Positions 20,201 to 28,971 of a stretch of 64,000 nucleotides of DNA are shown here, piece after piece (position 1 is the first letter of the stretch; the number at the start of each line of letters is the position of its first letter). The DNA comes from JALNZU01 sp964463695 (GTDB lineage: Bacteria > Bacteroidota > Bacteroidia > Bacteroidales > F082): assembly GCA_964463695.1 (NCBI GenBank), contig CAYXCZ010000004.1:62001-126000 (forward strand), given 5' to 3'. The translations under genes were made by a program, and so were the position numbers. A model generated the notes under the pieces. That model was not told where the DNA came from. It saw nothing but the letters and a program-made list of their open reading frames with translations, and did no database searches.

Positions 20201-21680
20201 GATATAAGTCTATATGACTATTTTCTGAAGTCGCTGTTCCTGTTGCATTTGGATCCAGTTCTAAAAATAAAGGAAGTTGGGTGTCCGATTTGCTTGAGGG
20301 TAAAAGATTCATTGGTAAAGCAGATGGATTAATACCTGATGTTTGAGAGATTCCAGCTAATCTTAAATCTATTGGATAAGATTGGCTTATTCTAATGTTA
20401 TCAATAAAAAGGTTATTTCCCCAAGCACTTATTGCTTGAAACTTAACCATATTGGTACCTGCAGGTAAATCGTAAAATTTCGAAGCCCACTGAGCTGCTG
20501 TTGGAATAAAACTGCTCGATGTTGCACCACCTGTATTGAGTGGACCTGTCGGACCTCCAAGAAGTTCAATAAGCTGCGTATACGTTGAACCTCCATTAGT
20601 TGAATAAAAAATAACTAATTTATCAACTTCTGTCTCGTAGGCTGCATAGGCATGATCAAAACTTAACCTTGCACTAGAAATATTAAAAGGAGGTGTAATT
20701 ATATCGAATGGCACGCTACTACTGATACTGTAAAAATTAGCAACAATTGAGGCTGATCCTGATCCATTACCACTAGCAAGGTTTGTGCGCAGCCAAGCTG
20801 AGGTTCCAGCTAATGACCAGCAAGTTGGGGGAAAAGTTGCATTTTCAAAACCTTCTGAAACCAATGTTACTGGATCGCATGGTGTTGCAAAAGCCTGTGG
20901 TCCTGCCCAACTGCTATAACCTGCACCACCGCAATTTGACCTTACGTATAGGTTATAATTGGTTGCTGAAGTTAAGCCGCTTACAGTGGCTGTAACAGCT
21001 GCTGTGCTGGCATATGCTGCAAGACCTGTAGCTCCGCTACCGGCTGCTCCGCTTGTTCTGACTTCCCATTGGTAGCCACTTGAGGGTGCAGGTGCAGGAG
21101 CTGTCCATGCAATTGAGGCTGAGGTTGCAGTTAAATTACTTACTGTCAATGCTGTCGGAGCTAAACAAGAAGGTGGTAATGATGCATTGATAGTAATTGT
21201 TCCTGGACAGGGAGAATCTGGAGTAGGCCATGTATCAATAACAAGATAATAAGTAACACCTGCAGTTAAACTTATTTTAGTCCCTGATGTTAGATTCGTC
21301 CCAACATAAGCTAAAGTTTTTGAACCGGCACTGCTTGTGAAATTTCCTATGCATATTCCACCTGAAGTAGGACATCCCTGGTAAAGGAAAATTCCTGTCC
21401 ATGTTTGGCCTGTATAAGCAAAAGATACATCAGCATAACTTATAGATGGAGTCCATGCATACAATGATTCCTTGCCAATTAAATAAGAAGAATTACCGCA
21501 AGCTGTTGCTGTTGTACCATTAATATCATTTGATGTTCCGCATACTAATGTACTTACATAGGGAAAGGTGGGGGATGAAGGAACTAGTGTTGCATTGACA
21601 CAGGTTGTGCCAAATGAATATAAACCAATACTTATAAAAAGTATGGATAATAAAAATTGAATAATTCTTTTCATATTCAT
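14235..21680 (-). CDS. Giant multidomain T9SS surface protein (2481 aa)
   Basis: Exported adhesin-like protein, ligand unknown. By residue: signal peptide ~1-24; Fn3-like domain ~165-267; three MAM/cleaved-adhesin-like domains (~268-430, ~982-1143, ~1255-1430; hallmarks FDHAYAAYETE and IDDVKI); a CARDB-like domain ~500-585; Fn3-like domains ~770-980; a choice-of-anchor-D-like domain ~1147-1252 (FGSQSIFSASTPQTFTFSN); a SprB-type repeat ~1430-1505 (CFESNDGSIALTVEGG); an MBG-like domain ~1583-1660; two Ig-like units related to those of the 1921-aa protein ~1757-1930; an InlB B-repeat-like domain ~1932-2008; the shared cassette 2008-2481 with a T9SS tail (YPNPF, FGQLVK). MNMKR at the start leaves either Met possible. 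The SprB-type unit recalls gliding adhesins, but no gliding role can be claimed. Confidence 0.92.
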   Translation of the reverse strand: MNMKRIIQFLLSILFISIGLYSFGTTCVNATLVPSSPTFPYVSTLVCGTSNDINGTTATACGNSSYLIGKESLYAWTPSISYADVSFAYTGQTWTGIFLYQGCPTSGGICIGNFTSSAGSKTLAYVGTNLTSGTKISLTAGVTYYLVIDTWPTPDSPCPGTITINASLPPSCLAPTALTVSNLTATSASIAWTAPAPAPSSGYQWEVRTSGAAGSGATGLAAYASTAAVTATVSGLTSATNYNLYVRSNCGGAGYSSWAGPQAFATPCDPVTLVSEGFENATFPPTCWSLAGTSAWLRTNLASGNGSGSASIVANFYSISSSVPFDIITPPFNISSARLSFDHAYAAYETEVDKLVIFYSTNGGSTYTQLIELLGGPTGPLNTGGATSSSFIPTAAQWASKFYDLPAGTNMVKFQAISAWGNNLFIDNIRISQSYPIDLRLAGISQTSGINPSALPMNLLPSSKSDTQLPLFLELDPNATGTATSENSHIDLYPDAESRSPKLLTAIDVNVKVDNMGLNPATYTLNWTVGGVAQAPYSGAQVSPGTQANVALSYTPTARGTFMATGTLDVLGDGFLSNNTNQSRIRVYPESFARTTYDNGTNIPSTTAGFNNPALQMIAAVRFTAPNNFTKLQGVDFYCRTENITSGAFIVEVREPGATTTAPGAVFYTKQYTDPAYFAAGGDMIHFAFDDNFPSIAAGTEYWITITSPLGILFSGGAQSLTTGRSFYSSNGTAWTALALGDPATSHSWMMRSVHVVGNPLAPCATPAKPTNLVLTPGTFSISGTFTSSGSTGNVVVRSTSPTLTEVPQNGTAYSAGSTLGNGTVVYAGTTTTSFTASSLTHGTKYYFFVFPYNSGFLCGNAYNTNTPLDGSATTLPAAPNTFTALPLGPSQIGFTATANSLVHNIMIAFSTESSTAFGTPTALYPIGSTIPGGGVVHYIGPANEAYNHNSLTENTTYHYRAWSIVPGPIYSATSLLSTVTTPCQPTSSFPVVENFNSTLFPSCWTQSFSGGVTTNRWDVNNSSNASGQPNEMRASYVSSSGISRLISPTLNLSAFSNARVRFKHFYDDFGVGVTIKVQTSNDLINWIDESFSYASGAGNTSGEVTVNLTTLSSSTYIAWVIDGNHFQFDYWYIDDVKIEQTPTEPIFSVSPLQKDFGSQSIFSASTPQTFTFSNNGIGTISISSISLTGADASHFTLNQQNTLPILLGPDQIATVSVTFAPGTAGAKTAQLVITDNLSSKALRSLPLTGLGVDPTITTIPYVESFDGTAFAPMGWKNTRTAGTGVPGVWERVTTGSSPTTSPKSGPAMARFNSFSFTSGTKAELITPPINLPEGNFRVSFWMNRDAGLPTTPDKVNVYFNTTNNLTNATLLGTVHRSMSLEPVVTTAGWHANSFFLPAEATGNGRYIILEAISAYGNNIFIDDFSISSPMEVTHTASNLSCFESNDGSIALTVEGGIPPLTITWKKDDELMESTSLVLEQLSAAVYEYTVKEATGIPKTELVTLTQPAAIPVATVTNTTVTYDGTVKTLNAVAPAGTTLVWYTQAEGGTAVAAPAKTDVGVYNYWVAAKSNLTDCQSLRVGAVLTINKKSLTVKADDKSKCQFTDLPLLTLTYTGFVPGEGPAQLNTIPVATTTALPNSPIGTYPITVGGGISNNYSFVYQSGTLTVVRTPMVSAGGAGFVCVSEVFPIVAATATNYTSLVWTTSGNGTFSNANILNPIYTPGSLDIANGNATLTLTADPGSYCSDFDQMVLNIQNDLPVSVSITQVDTEICLAEPVTFNAVAENGGLAPVFQWKVNGQNSGTNSSIFTYLPLDGDVVTVLLTTSISCALNNTALSNAITIDVTPDLTAGVMISTPSNAVCDFTPTSFTASPVNGGVSPAYQWKVNGNNVGTNAAQYTYVPLNGDLVSVVLTSSHSCAVVPVATSNNIEMSVAPPFLELAANPTKGGTVSGEGNYPDGTEVTITATAAAGWEFLNWKDMNGSIVSTEAVTIFTINECYEKLTATFSSTAKIAGQLKYFNNDETIIPSPNNNGVFYVQLFENGVALSPRQLVAHSLEVGLDSYYEFTGVESGKDYSIRIWEEAANGTLASTWSWNNWGGATAADAFIISWMANMDPQLAVFPWIWPAGATQLTPYSMELADVNNNQMIANSDALAVLYRLLAEPGSLPFEGGAHNFALATTKLDDHLSKAHPVAPEKLFTQHGVYTAAVSAPSVYQEVLLANISDGLNIYNIYFTATGDLNTSYTPEAESKQLAMLEYNGVINTNKGDEIMIPVRISQAAELGSLTLGLSYNNNVIEVLDVIGYDLYNIDQSNGTVKIAWYDLNGKFFANDQHLVMLKARLTGEISAGTRYLELLPVTELSDDNAMQLQNVTLKTDYIETASGTITDPELLSISHGIYPNPFNSVATIQYTLPESGKVRMAVYNQFGQLVKMLTDQVLQAGAHQVTVSNDDLNGAGTYFYQITLESDTNVNSVRGTIVLTK

Positions 21681-22145
21681 GATTGTTTGGTTAAAAAGTA
21701 TTTTTTAATATTTTCAAGATATGGATTTAATATCCAAAAGGTCATTACAAAAAAACGAAGCATTCATTCAAAATGCTAGTTTTTTGTTAATAGAGAGATA
21801 AAACACCAAAATTATCGCAATGATAATGGTGTTTTCTGTAAGAGAACCTCAACGCTTAAGGCGGGTTCTCAGGTTTTTGAATGTAATGGTTTCTCATACA
21901 ATCAGTTTTTTGTTGTGGTTTATAATTAAGGATCAATATATTAAGTCATAAATCGAAGCCGGGTCGTTATAAACTTTATCTCTCTATTCGTTTAATTAAC
22001 TAATTATCACGAATGGATTAAAAAATCAAAGCAATATTACAAAATTATTATTCAAAAAAAAAGTTAATGAAAAATTATTAACAATCTAACTGTTAATAAA
22101 TATTTCTGAAATGATCGATTTTGATTTTTTTGGTAAAATAATCGC
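21681..22145. other. Structured 5' region between two giant genes
   Basis: AT-rich intergenic stretch with no credible ORF and no clear TAnnTTTG box. It lies between the terminator of the 2137-aa gene and the start of the 2481-aa gene, so it should hold the promoter and leader of the latter. It contains two adjacent hairpins (21800-21835 and 21842-21870), described separately. Confidence 0.7.
21800..21870. other. Two adjacent hairpins in the leader region
   Basis: Hairpin 1 (21800-21835): AAAACACC and ATTATC pair with GATAAT and GGTGTTTT around a 5-nt loop, with a 3-nt bulge. Hairpin 2 (21842-21870): GAGAACC pairs with GGTTCTC, with an inner CGC/GCG. A TTTTT run follows shortly on the plus strand. 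They could be attenuator-like leader structure for the minus-strand gene, a bidirectional terminator, or part of a small RNA; the sequence does not decide. Confidence 0.5.
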
Positions 22146-22184
22146 AAAAAAAAGCCTGACAAAATTTCTTTTGCCAGGCTTTTT
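22146..22184 (-). terminator. Terminator of the 2137-aa surface protein gene
   Basis: A stem of 10 bp, one mismatch and 5 bp (AAAAAGCCTG.CAAAA / TTTTG.CAGGCTTTTT) with a 4-nt loop is followed on the minus strand by eight T. It lies 17 nt after the stop codon. Confidence 0.93.
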
Positions 22185-22200
22185 GCGCTTTTGTTGGCTA

Positions 22201-25200
22201 CTATTTCATATTAACAAGAATCCCTTTTGCAGTCCAGCTCCTTGAGCTGCCTTCAAGCGAGATATGGTAAAAATAAATGCCACTCCCGTTCAGATCGTTG
22301 CTGTTAAGGTTAAGCTGATGCTGCCCGGCTACACTATAATTATTTACCAATGTAGCCACTTCCTGTCCCAGTTGATTAAAAACAGTAACTTTCAGCTGAC
22401 CTGCTTCGGGAAGCAGATAACTTATGATAGTATTCTCATTGAATGGATTTGGGAAAGCTGTATGATCAAGATTTACCAATTGTATTTTATCATTCGCAGT
22501 TGTTAATGCCACCGAACGAAGATTTACACCTTCTATTACCTTGACATCGGGCGATACAAATTCGGTTTCAACATCGAGGTTCAGTTGTGTTTCGTTAGTA
22601 ATTTCAGCAATTACAATGGCTTTTAAACGTAACAAATCAGAGTCTTTAGCTATAGTACGGCCATCTTGATCCATCCATGCAACACGCACAATACCATTCT
22701 CGTTGTCAATTGTGTAAAGGTCGAACCCTTCAACAGATGTAACGCTGATAAGGCTATTATCATAACGAATACCGATATTCAATGCAGCTACATTAAGATC
22801 CTGACTTAAAATCAGTGGAAGTGTGACTTCTTCGCCAACGGTTGCATTGATTGTTTGAGCTGTAGTAAGAACCGCACTGCTTTGCTTACTTTCCACCGGA
22901 TTGTAGGATGCATTCATGTCGCCCATTGCAACAAAAAATACATTAAATATATTCAAGCCTGTTTCAACTTGTGGCATTTGTCCTTCATAATAAACAGAGG
23001 TAGCAGCAGAACCGGCATTGAAAATTCCATTGGGAGCAAACATAATATCAGGAGCCTGCGGATATACCTTTGTAAAGTGGTCATTCACTTTGGCGCCTGC
23101 AAGACGGAAATTATGGGTGTTTTGTGGGAATGGTGAAGTTTCGGGCAGTCCCATGGAGCGATAAAGTATAGAAAGTGCATCAAGCGATGTTATACTTTCG
23201 CTACTGTTTACATCGGCAATTGCGTTGAAATAAGGCGTATAATTATTCGAAACTGCATCTTTAATCCACGGGAATACATCCACTTCAGGACTTTCAAGTC
23301 CCAAATAATTGGCAATCAATGCATCGATCGAACTCACACCACCCCAGTTGTTCCATAACCAGGTATCACCCAGAAGGTTATTTGGATTTTGTTCCCATAC
23401 ACGTAATGTGTAACTGCGTCCGGCTTCAATATTATTGAATTCAAAATAGGACGAAAGATTAGCATTCACATTGTATGTAACCAATTGTCGAGGACGCACC
23501 GGAACCCCGTTTTCGAAAAGCTGAGCATAAAATACATGATTATTTTCAGGTGAAGGTATTAAGGTTTCATCTGCATTAAAATACTTCAACTGTCCTGCAA
23601 TCTTTTCGAGCTGACCACCTTCGGTAAGGTCAAGCACAATAATATTTGTTAAGCCCCCCTGAGGATTTGCAGTATTTGTCTGACCCCAGAAACCATCCTC
23701 AGATGTCTTGGTTTGAACAATATTGCCGGTAGTAAGGCTTCTTTCCTCCACTCTTCGCACTCCGTAAGAGTTTACGTTTGGTACAATACCTCCCCATGAA
23801 CCAATTGATTCAGCAACTTCTTCACGGTAGAAAGCTGGATAAGATGTGTTTGTAGCATAATCAACACCAGTTGTCTCGATACTTGTTCCATAAAGTGGCC
23901 TTCCAATGCCATTCACATTGTCATAAATAAAAGCAAAGTTTTTTGGACCAGCATCAGAGATAGCTCTTATGCCTGAACCTGACATTTCATCGCTCAATTG
24001 TCCGAAATTTAAAACAGTCACACCTTCAGTTGTAAGATAATGTGTAGCAGTGGTGCCTCCCATACCATCATTCAGACGGATGCGCATAAAGACCGTATTT
24101 CCTGGTGTATAGCGCACATTTCCGGTTGGCTCTAACATAAACCATCCGGTGTACTTACCTGTTGCATCAGAAGTTAATGTTCCGTATTGACCAGCCGTGC
24201 TAAATCCTGGATTTGTGCTGCGATAGAAGTTGTTCTGATTGCTAAAGATTGGATTTCCTGCTCCGGAATCAGTTGGACCATCACCTGAAGCTACTGCCTG
24301 ATTTATATATCGGTAAACACTGTTTGGATTCAAATTAGTGATTGTAGCCCTGAAAGCAAAAGGAAGGCGGTTATTGTTGGTTCCGTTTACACCTTGAATA
24401 TATAGTGGCAATAAATCGGTAGTCAAAGCAACTTCTCCCAGTGTAGTTGCACTTCCCTGTGGTACAACTCCATCTTTTTTGTAGTTAATCTGATTGCCAA
24501 GACCATTGTATGGGAATATCTTAAAGAAATAAGTGGTTTCAGGATTCAACCCTGTAAAAGCAACATTTTGTGTTCCTTGAGTCACATTTTTAACCAAAAG
24601 AGCGTCTGCTTCTGAAACACCATCTGTTGGATCTGCAATTGATGCAAAACCAATCGTACTTCCTTTTACTAAATATGATGATGAAACTGCATCTATCCAG
24701 CTTGCAGTCAATTGTGTCCTAGAATTAACAGAAACCGTAAAGCCTGAAACATGGTTCAATGGCTCTGTGGCAGGCATCTGAACACTTCCATTGAGAGCAA
24801 CATTTTTAGCGATTGCATTCATTGAACTTACCACAACACTTTCAGCATAAGTACCTGTAGTTAAATTTCCTTTAAGCCGGGTAAAAATATGTGTTGGAGA
24901 AACAGTTCCACCTACAGCCAAAATCTGAATGGGATTCTGAGCAGTAAACTGATTTCCTCCTAAAAGAGAAATTTCATAAGATGCAGGTGCTGTGACTATT
25001 AATTGTGAAACAAGTTTTGCTCCACTAACAGTAAATTGTTGTTCAATTGATGGGCCAAACCCAACGACATAAGTAAAGCCTTGAAGCGTATTTGGACTGA
25101 CAACGACAGTAGGTGTGGTATTAAGATCTAAAACAATAATCTCGGTTAATCCACCGGCAGGATTTGCTGTTTGTACTTGTCCCCATTGACCATTGGGTGA

Positions 25201-28200
25201 AGTTTGAACTGAAACAACACCACCGGTAGTGAGGCTTCTTTCTTCAATTGTTCGTATTCCTGAGGCATTGATATTGGGAACAATTGTTCCAAATGCACCA
25301 TTTACACCGCTAACCTGAGTTCTGTAAAATGAAGGATAAGTTGTAATTGAGGCATAATCAACACCAGTAGTTTCTATACTTGTTCCAGCAATAGGGCGGG
25401 TGCTACGATCATTAGCTCCATATAGAAAAACGAAATTTCTTGGGTTAAAGTTTGAAAGAGCACTTAATCCTGTTCCTGTGCTTGTATTAGACTCAACACC
25501 AAACCCAAGCATTGAAATTCCGGATGTGGTAAAATAATGTGCAGCAGCTGTCCCACCAGCACCATTGTTTAGCCTTACACGCATAAAAACTTCATTTCCT
25601 GGTGAGAATCTTGCGTTTGTTGTAGGCTCAAGCAGAAACCATGAACTCGCCTCACCATTAGCATTGGTTGTAAACTCACCATAATTTCCGTCAGATGACA
25701 AACTTGGTGAAGTTGACCTCAAAAATGTTCCGTTTATATTAACATAGATCGGATTTCCTGCACCACTTACAGTAGGCCCATCAGTAGCGCTAACAGCCTG
25801 ATTGATATACCTGTATGTTGCATTTGGCAAAAGACCTGTGAAGCTAAGCCTGAAAGCATATGGTAATCTGCTTGTGCTGGTGCCAAAAGTCAATGGAAGT
25901 AAAACTTCAGAAAAACTGGGTCCTGAAGGAGTTGAGGCCATAGCCTGAGGAACTACTCCACCGGTTTTATAATTTATCTGAGCACCACTACCGTTGAATG
26001 GAAATATTTTAAAATAATAAGTTGTTAGAGCATTTAGATTTTCAAATGAATAGGTACCAATACCACCTGCAACTTTGCCTACTAAGCCGGTGCTATTTTC
26101 TTCTATGCCATCTATTGGAGGTAAAATATTATCAAAGCTTACTAAACTTCCTTTTATTAGATACCCATCAGCCGGAGGCAGTGCATCAGTCCAGGAAGCC
26201 TTTATTCTATTGAAAAATTCAGCTTCAGCTGCGAAGAGGCTCGCATGATTAATTGGTTCAGGAACTCCTGCCAATACAGCTCCGGAAAGGAGAACTGTTT
26301 GAGTTGCGGCGCCTTCCGTTGAGATGTATATTGTCTCTTCATTGTAATTACCAGCCGCTAAGCCGCTTTTTAACCTTACATAAACATTGGCATTTATAAT
26401 TGATGCTGCATTTGCTCCAAGAAAAATGCTATTAACAGGTTGAAAACCTACACCACCCACCAGTGAAATTTCATAATTTGCAGGCGGAATTACTGAAGCT
26501 CCTGAGGTAATGTTAGTGCCACTTACGACAAAAGACTTGATGATAGAAGGGCCGTTGCCTTCAACATAGTTAAAACCATCTAAAGTTCCCGGACTGACAG
26601 CAAGTGATGTTGTTTGATTAAAGTCGATGAATATAACGTTGGCAGTTCCCCCAGTTGGATTAATGGTACTGTTTGCTCCCCAAACACCATTGGACGAAGT
26701 GCGTCTTGAAACAACTTCACCTGTTGAATGGCTGTTTTCCTGAATCAATTTTACGCCATTAGGGTTCATATTTGGAATAATACCCCCCCATGATCCGTCA
26801 TCACCTGCAACATTATCACGATAAAATGCAGCCCATGTTGTGGCAGAAAAATCAATTCCGGTCGCCTCAATATTAGTACCATACAATGGTCTTCCTGTTC
26901 CGGAAGTGTTATCATAGAGAAAAATGAAATTTTTAGGAACAGCGATAGATTCAGCACGTATTGCTGTACCCTCATTGGCATTGGCTGTAGTGCCGAAATT
27001 AATGACTTTAATGGAATTGTTTGTTGTGAGGTAAGTTACAGCAGTGTTTCCATTGTTGCCATCATTTAATCTTATACGTATAAACACTTCGTTTCCAACA
27101 GCGAAACGATCGTTACCGGTAACTTCATTCATAAACCAACCGGTGAACGAGCCATTGGCATCTGTTGTTAAAGTTCCAAAGGCCCCTGTTGTATTAAATG
27201 TGGGACTTGTTGATCTCGTATATGTTTGATCTGCATTAACAAAAATAACATTACCAGCTCCATTGTTTGTTTGAGTATCTGTACCTAATACAAGCTGATT
27301 GATATACTTGTAGGTAGTATTTGGTAAAAGATTGTCAATTTTTACTCTGAAAGCAAAAGGTATTCGACTATTATTAGTCCCGAATAACCCCTGTACGTAG
27401 CGCGGAAGGATTAATTCAGTTAATGCCGGACCGGGCACTATTGTTATACTGGTACTAATTGCCGGAGTTAACCCCGCTGAGCTTGCTTGCAGCGTATATG
27501 TTCCTGGCTGATCAAAACTGATGTTATTAAAGGTAGCAATTCCGTTAACAGCAGTTTTAGATACCGTGCCGTTCACATTTCCCGGACCAGTGGATTTCAG
27601 AAGAGTGACCTCTCCTGTAAAGTTTTTGTCAATTAAATTATTACTATTTCGTGCTTCAACGGTAAAACTCCCAATACTCGCCCCTTGTTGGCCGTTGACA
27701 GGAAACCCTGCAAAAATTAAATTAGTTGCCGGAGAGCTTACAGCATATGAATATTCCAGAGAAGTTGTAATTGCTGTTTGATTATCAGTAGCCGAAATTG
27801 AATAGTAAACGTTTGAACCATCAAGCTGAGCCGGGATAGAGGTTTGAGTAGTGTATGTGCCATTGCGCAGGGCAATCATGTTTATTTGATTACTCAATAC
27901 TCCCGATTGCAATCCCCAATTTAATACAACGCCCGCAATTGTACCATCAGTATCATTAACATCAGCAGTGATATTGACACTAGTTGTTGTGGTAATATTT
28001 AAGGCAGGGTTCTGCACGATGTTGCTGATGGAAGGAGGAGCATTTGCGCCCCCACTATAATCAGTCATAGAAATATCATCAATATTTAGCTGACGATTGG
28101 ATGTTCCAGTCTCTGTCGCTCTTTTAATTCTTACGAAAACTGTGCCTGACACGTTTACAACCTGAGAAAAGACTTGTACGTCATTTGTAGCAGGAGCGGT

Positions 28201-28614
28201 GAAATTATTTCCAATTTGAGTCCATGGTCCAGAAACACTGTTTGCATATTCGACTCTCCAATCAACCTGAGTTGCAGTCCCATACCTACGGTAACTAAAG
28301 CTGATTGTACCCAAGCCATTAGCTTTACCATCAAGCATTGTCATAACTGAGGATCCATAACCCCTTAAACGTGCGGCCCTCAGTCCATTCTTCCAATCAC
28401 TAGCTTCTGTACCTATAAGTACATCTGTCATGTTCCATTGCAACCCACTAAGACTTACTGTACCTGAAGCGTATGCTGTTTTAGTTTCTCCAGCTCCTTC
28501 AAAATTAACAATATACTGCCCCTGTACCACACCAGACATTGCCATAAGGGTAAGAAGAAAGAATAATCTTGTAAAGCTTTTCAATAGAAGTAATTTTTGT
28601 TTCATAACAATCAT
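22201..28614 (-). CDS. Giant T9SS surface protein with three copies of an unrecognised ~270-aa module (2137 aa)
   Basis: Exported protein, function unknown. The start may be Met4 (28605), because MKQKLLLLKSF is the more typical signal-peptide start; the signal ends near VQGQ. By residue: ~33-190 a beta-sandwich domain with FSYRRYG and LNIDDISM, as often found before lamin-tail or nuclease domains; ~190-395 two Ig-like domains; then a ~500-aa composite unit (unrecognised module, ~100-aa beta domain with NYEISL, Fn3-like domain with YYFKIFPFNG) starting near 396 and repeated near 900, with a third copy of the module alone near 1400-1660; ~1664-2137 the shared dockerin-like/cohesin-like/T9SS cassette (FPNPF, LGQEVATL). 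It is the only one of the three giants without the 89-aa Ig units. Confidence 0.9.
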   Translation of the reverse strand: MIVMKQKLLLLKSFTRLFFLLTLMAMSGVVQGQYIVNFEGAGETKTAYASGTVSLSGLQWNMTDVLIGTEASDWKNGLRAARLRGYGSSVMTMLDGKANGLGTISFSYRRYGTATQVDWRVEYANSVSGPWTQIGNNFTAPATNDVQVFSQVVNVSGTVFVRIKRATETGTSNRQLNIDDISMTDYSGGANAPPSISNIVQNPALNITTTTSVNITADVNDTDGTIAGVVLNWGLQSGVLSNQINMIALRNGTYTTQTSIPAQLDGSNVYYSISATDNQTAITTSLEYSYAVSSPATNLIFAGFPVNGQQGASIGSFTVEARNSNNLIDKNFTGEVTLLKSTGPGNVNGTVSKTAVNGIATFNNISFDQPGTYTLQASSAGLTPAISTSITIVPGPALTELILPRYVQGLFGTNNSRIPFAFRVKIDNLLPNTTYKYINQLVLGTDTQTNNGAGNVIFVNADQTYTRSTSPTFNTTGAFGTLTTDANGSFTGWFMNEVTGNDRFAVGNEVFIRIRLNDGNNGNTAVTYLTTNNSIKVINFGTTANANEGTAIRAESIAVPKNFIFLYDNTSGTGRPLYGTNIEATGIDFSATTWAAFYRDNVAGDDGSWGGIIPNMNPNGVKLIQENSHSTGEVVSRRTSSNGVWGANSTINPTGGTANVIFIDFNQTTSLAVSPGTLDGFNYVEGNGPSIIKSFVVSGTNITSGASVIPPANYEISLVGGVGFQPVNSIFLGANAASIINANVYVRLKSGLAAGNYNEETIYISTEGAATQTVLLSGAVLAGVPEPINHASLFAAEAEFFNRIKASWTDALPPADGYLIKGSLVSFDNILPPIDGIEENSTGLVGKVAGGIGTYSFENLNALTTYYFKIFPFNGSGAQINYKTGGVVPQAMASTPSGPSFSEVLLPLTFGTSTSRLPYAFRLSFTGLLPNATYRYINQAVSATDGPTVSGAGNPIYVNINGTFLRSTSPSLSSDGNYGEFTTNANGEASSWFLLEPTTNARFSPGNEVFMRVRLNNGAGGTAAAHYFTTSGISMLGFGVESNTSTGTGLSALSNFNPRNFVFLYGANDRSTRPIAGTSIETTGVDYASITTYPSFYRTQVSGVNGAFGTIVPNINASGIRTIEERSLTTGGVVSVQTSPNGQWGQVQTANPAGGLTEIIVLDLNTTPTVVVSPNTLQGFTYVVGFGPSIEQQFTVSGAKLVSQLIVTAPASYEISLLGGNQFTAQNPIQILAVGGTVSPTHIFTRLKGNLTTGTYAESVVVSSMNAIAKNVALNGSVQMPATEPLNHVSGFTVSVNSRTQLTASWIDAVSSSYLVKGSTIGFASIADPTDGVSEADALLVKNVTQGTQNVAFTGLNPETTYFFKIFPYNGLGNQINYKKDGVVPQGSATTLGEVALTTDLLPLYIQGVNGTNNNRLPFAFRATITNLNPNSVYRYINQAVASGDGPTDSGAGNPIFSNQNNFYRSTNPGFSTAGQYGTLTSDATGKYTGWFMLEPTGNVRYTPGNTVFMRIRLNDGMGGTTATHYLTTEGVTVLNFGQLSDEMSGSGIRAISDAGPKNFAFIYDNVNGIGRPLYGTSIETTGVDYATNTSYPAFYREEVAESIGSWGGIVPNVNSYGVRRVEERSLTTGNIVQTKTSEDGFWGQTNTANPQGGLTNIIVLDLTEGGQLEKIAGQLKYFNADETLIPSPENNHVFYAQLFENGVPVRPRQLVTYNVNANLSSYFEFNNIEAGRSYTLRVWEQNPNNLLGDTWLWNNWGGVSSIDALIANYLGLESPEVDVFPWIKDAVSNNYTPYFNAIADVNSSESITSLDALSILYRSMGLPETSPFPQNTHNFRLAGAKVNDHFTKVYPQAPDIMFAPNGIFNAGSAATSVYYEGQMPQVETGLNIFNVFFVAMGDMNASYNPVESKQSSAVLTTAQTINATVGEEVTLPLILSQDLNVAALNIGIRYDNSLISVTSVEGFDLYTIDNENGIVRVAWMDQDGRTIAKDSDLLRLKAIVIAEITNETQLNLDVETEFVSPDVKVIEGVNLRSVALTTANDKIQLVNLDHTAFPNPFNENTIISYLLPEAGQLKVTVFNQLGQEVATLVNNYSVAGQHQLNLNSNDLNGSGIYFYHISLEGSSRSWTAKGILVNMK
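23625..27430 (-). repeat. Long internal protein repeat (2.5 copies of a ~500-aa unit)
   Basis: Module copies begin near 27425, 25900 and 24420, about 1.5 kb apart. Shared signatures in order are RLPFAFR-type, YRYINQ, AGNPI, NEVFMRIRLN-type, GxxIETTGVDY-type and ERSLTTG. The copies differ at many residues, so they are older than the nearly identical 267-bp repeats in the 1921-aa gene. Confidence 0.85.
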
Positions 28615-28971
28615 TTTTATTTTATTTAAATTTAATTTGTCTTTACAGAGTTAGGATTATAGTTGAGAATTAATAACACGAGATATTTCAGGGAAGATAA
28701 AAAATGTAATAGTTGTTAACTCATTATATGGTAATACATTATAATGAAGTAATTGCTGCTTAAGCATCAAGGTTTCTATTGAAATTTTCAAAAACTGTGA
28801 AGGGCAAAGTTAAAAAATATTATTAAGTGGGAGACTTTTATACCTTGTGTTGTTTGTTAACAATTTATCAACTTTAAGTAAAAAATGAACTCTTGATCAA
28901 AGTCAGATTGAGAAAGCCTCACGAAAAATAAAAAAAAGTCTGCTAATAAGAATCATATCGACTAATTCCGG
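28615..28971. other. Intergenic, no gene seen
   Basis: AT-rich region upstream of the 2137-aa gene. It should carry that gene's promoter, but no clear TAnnTTTG box is visible on the minus strand. There is no convincing ORF or hairpin with a T-run. Confidence 0.6.
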
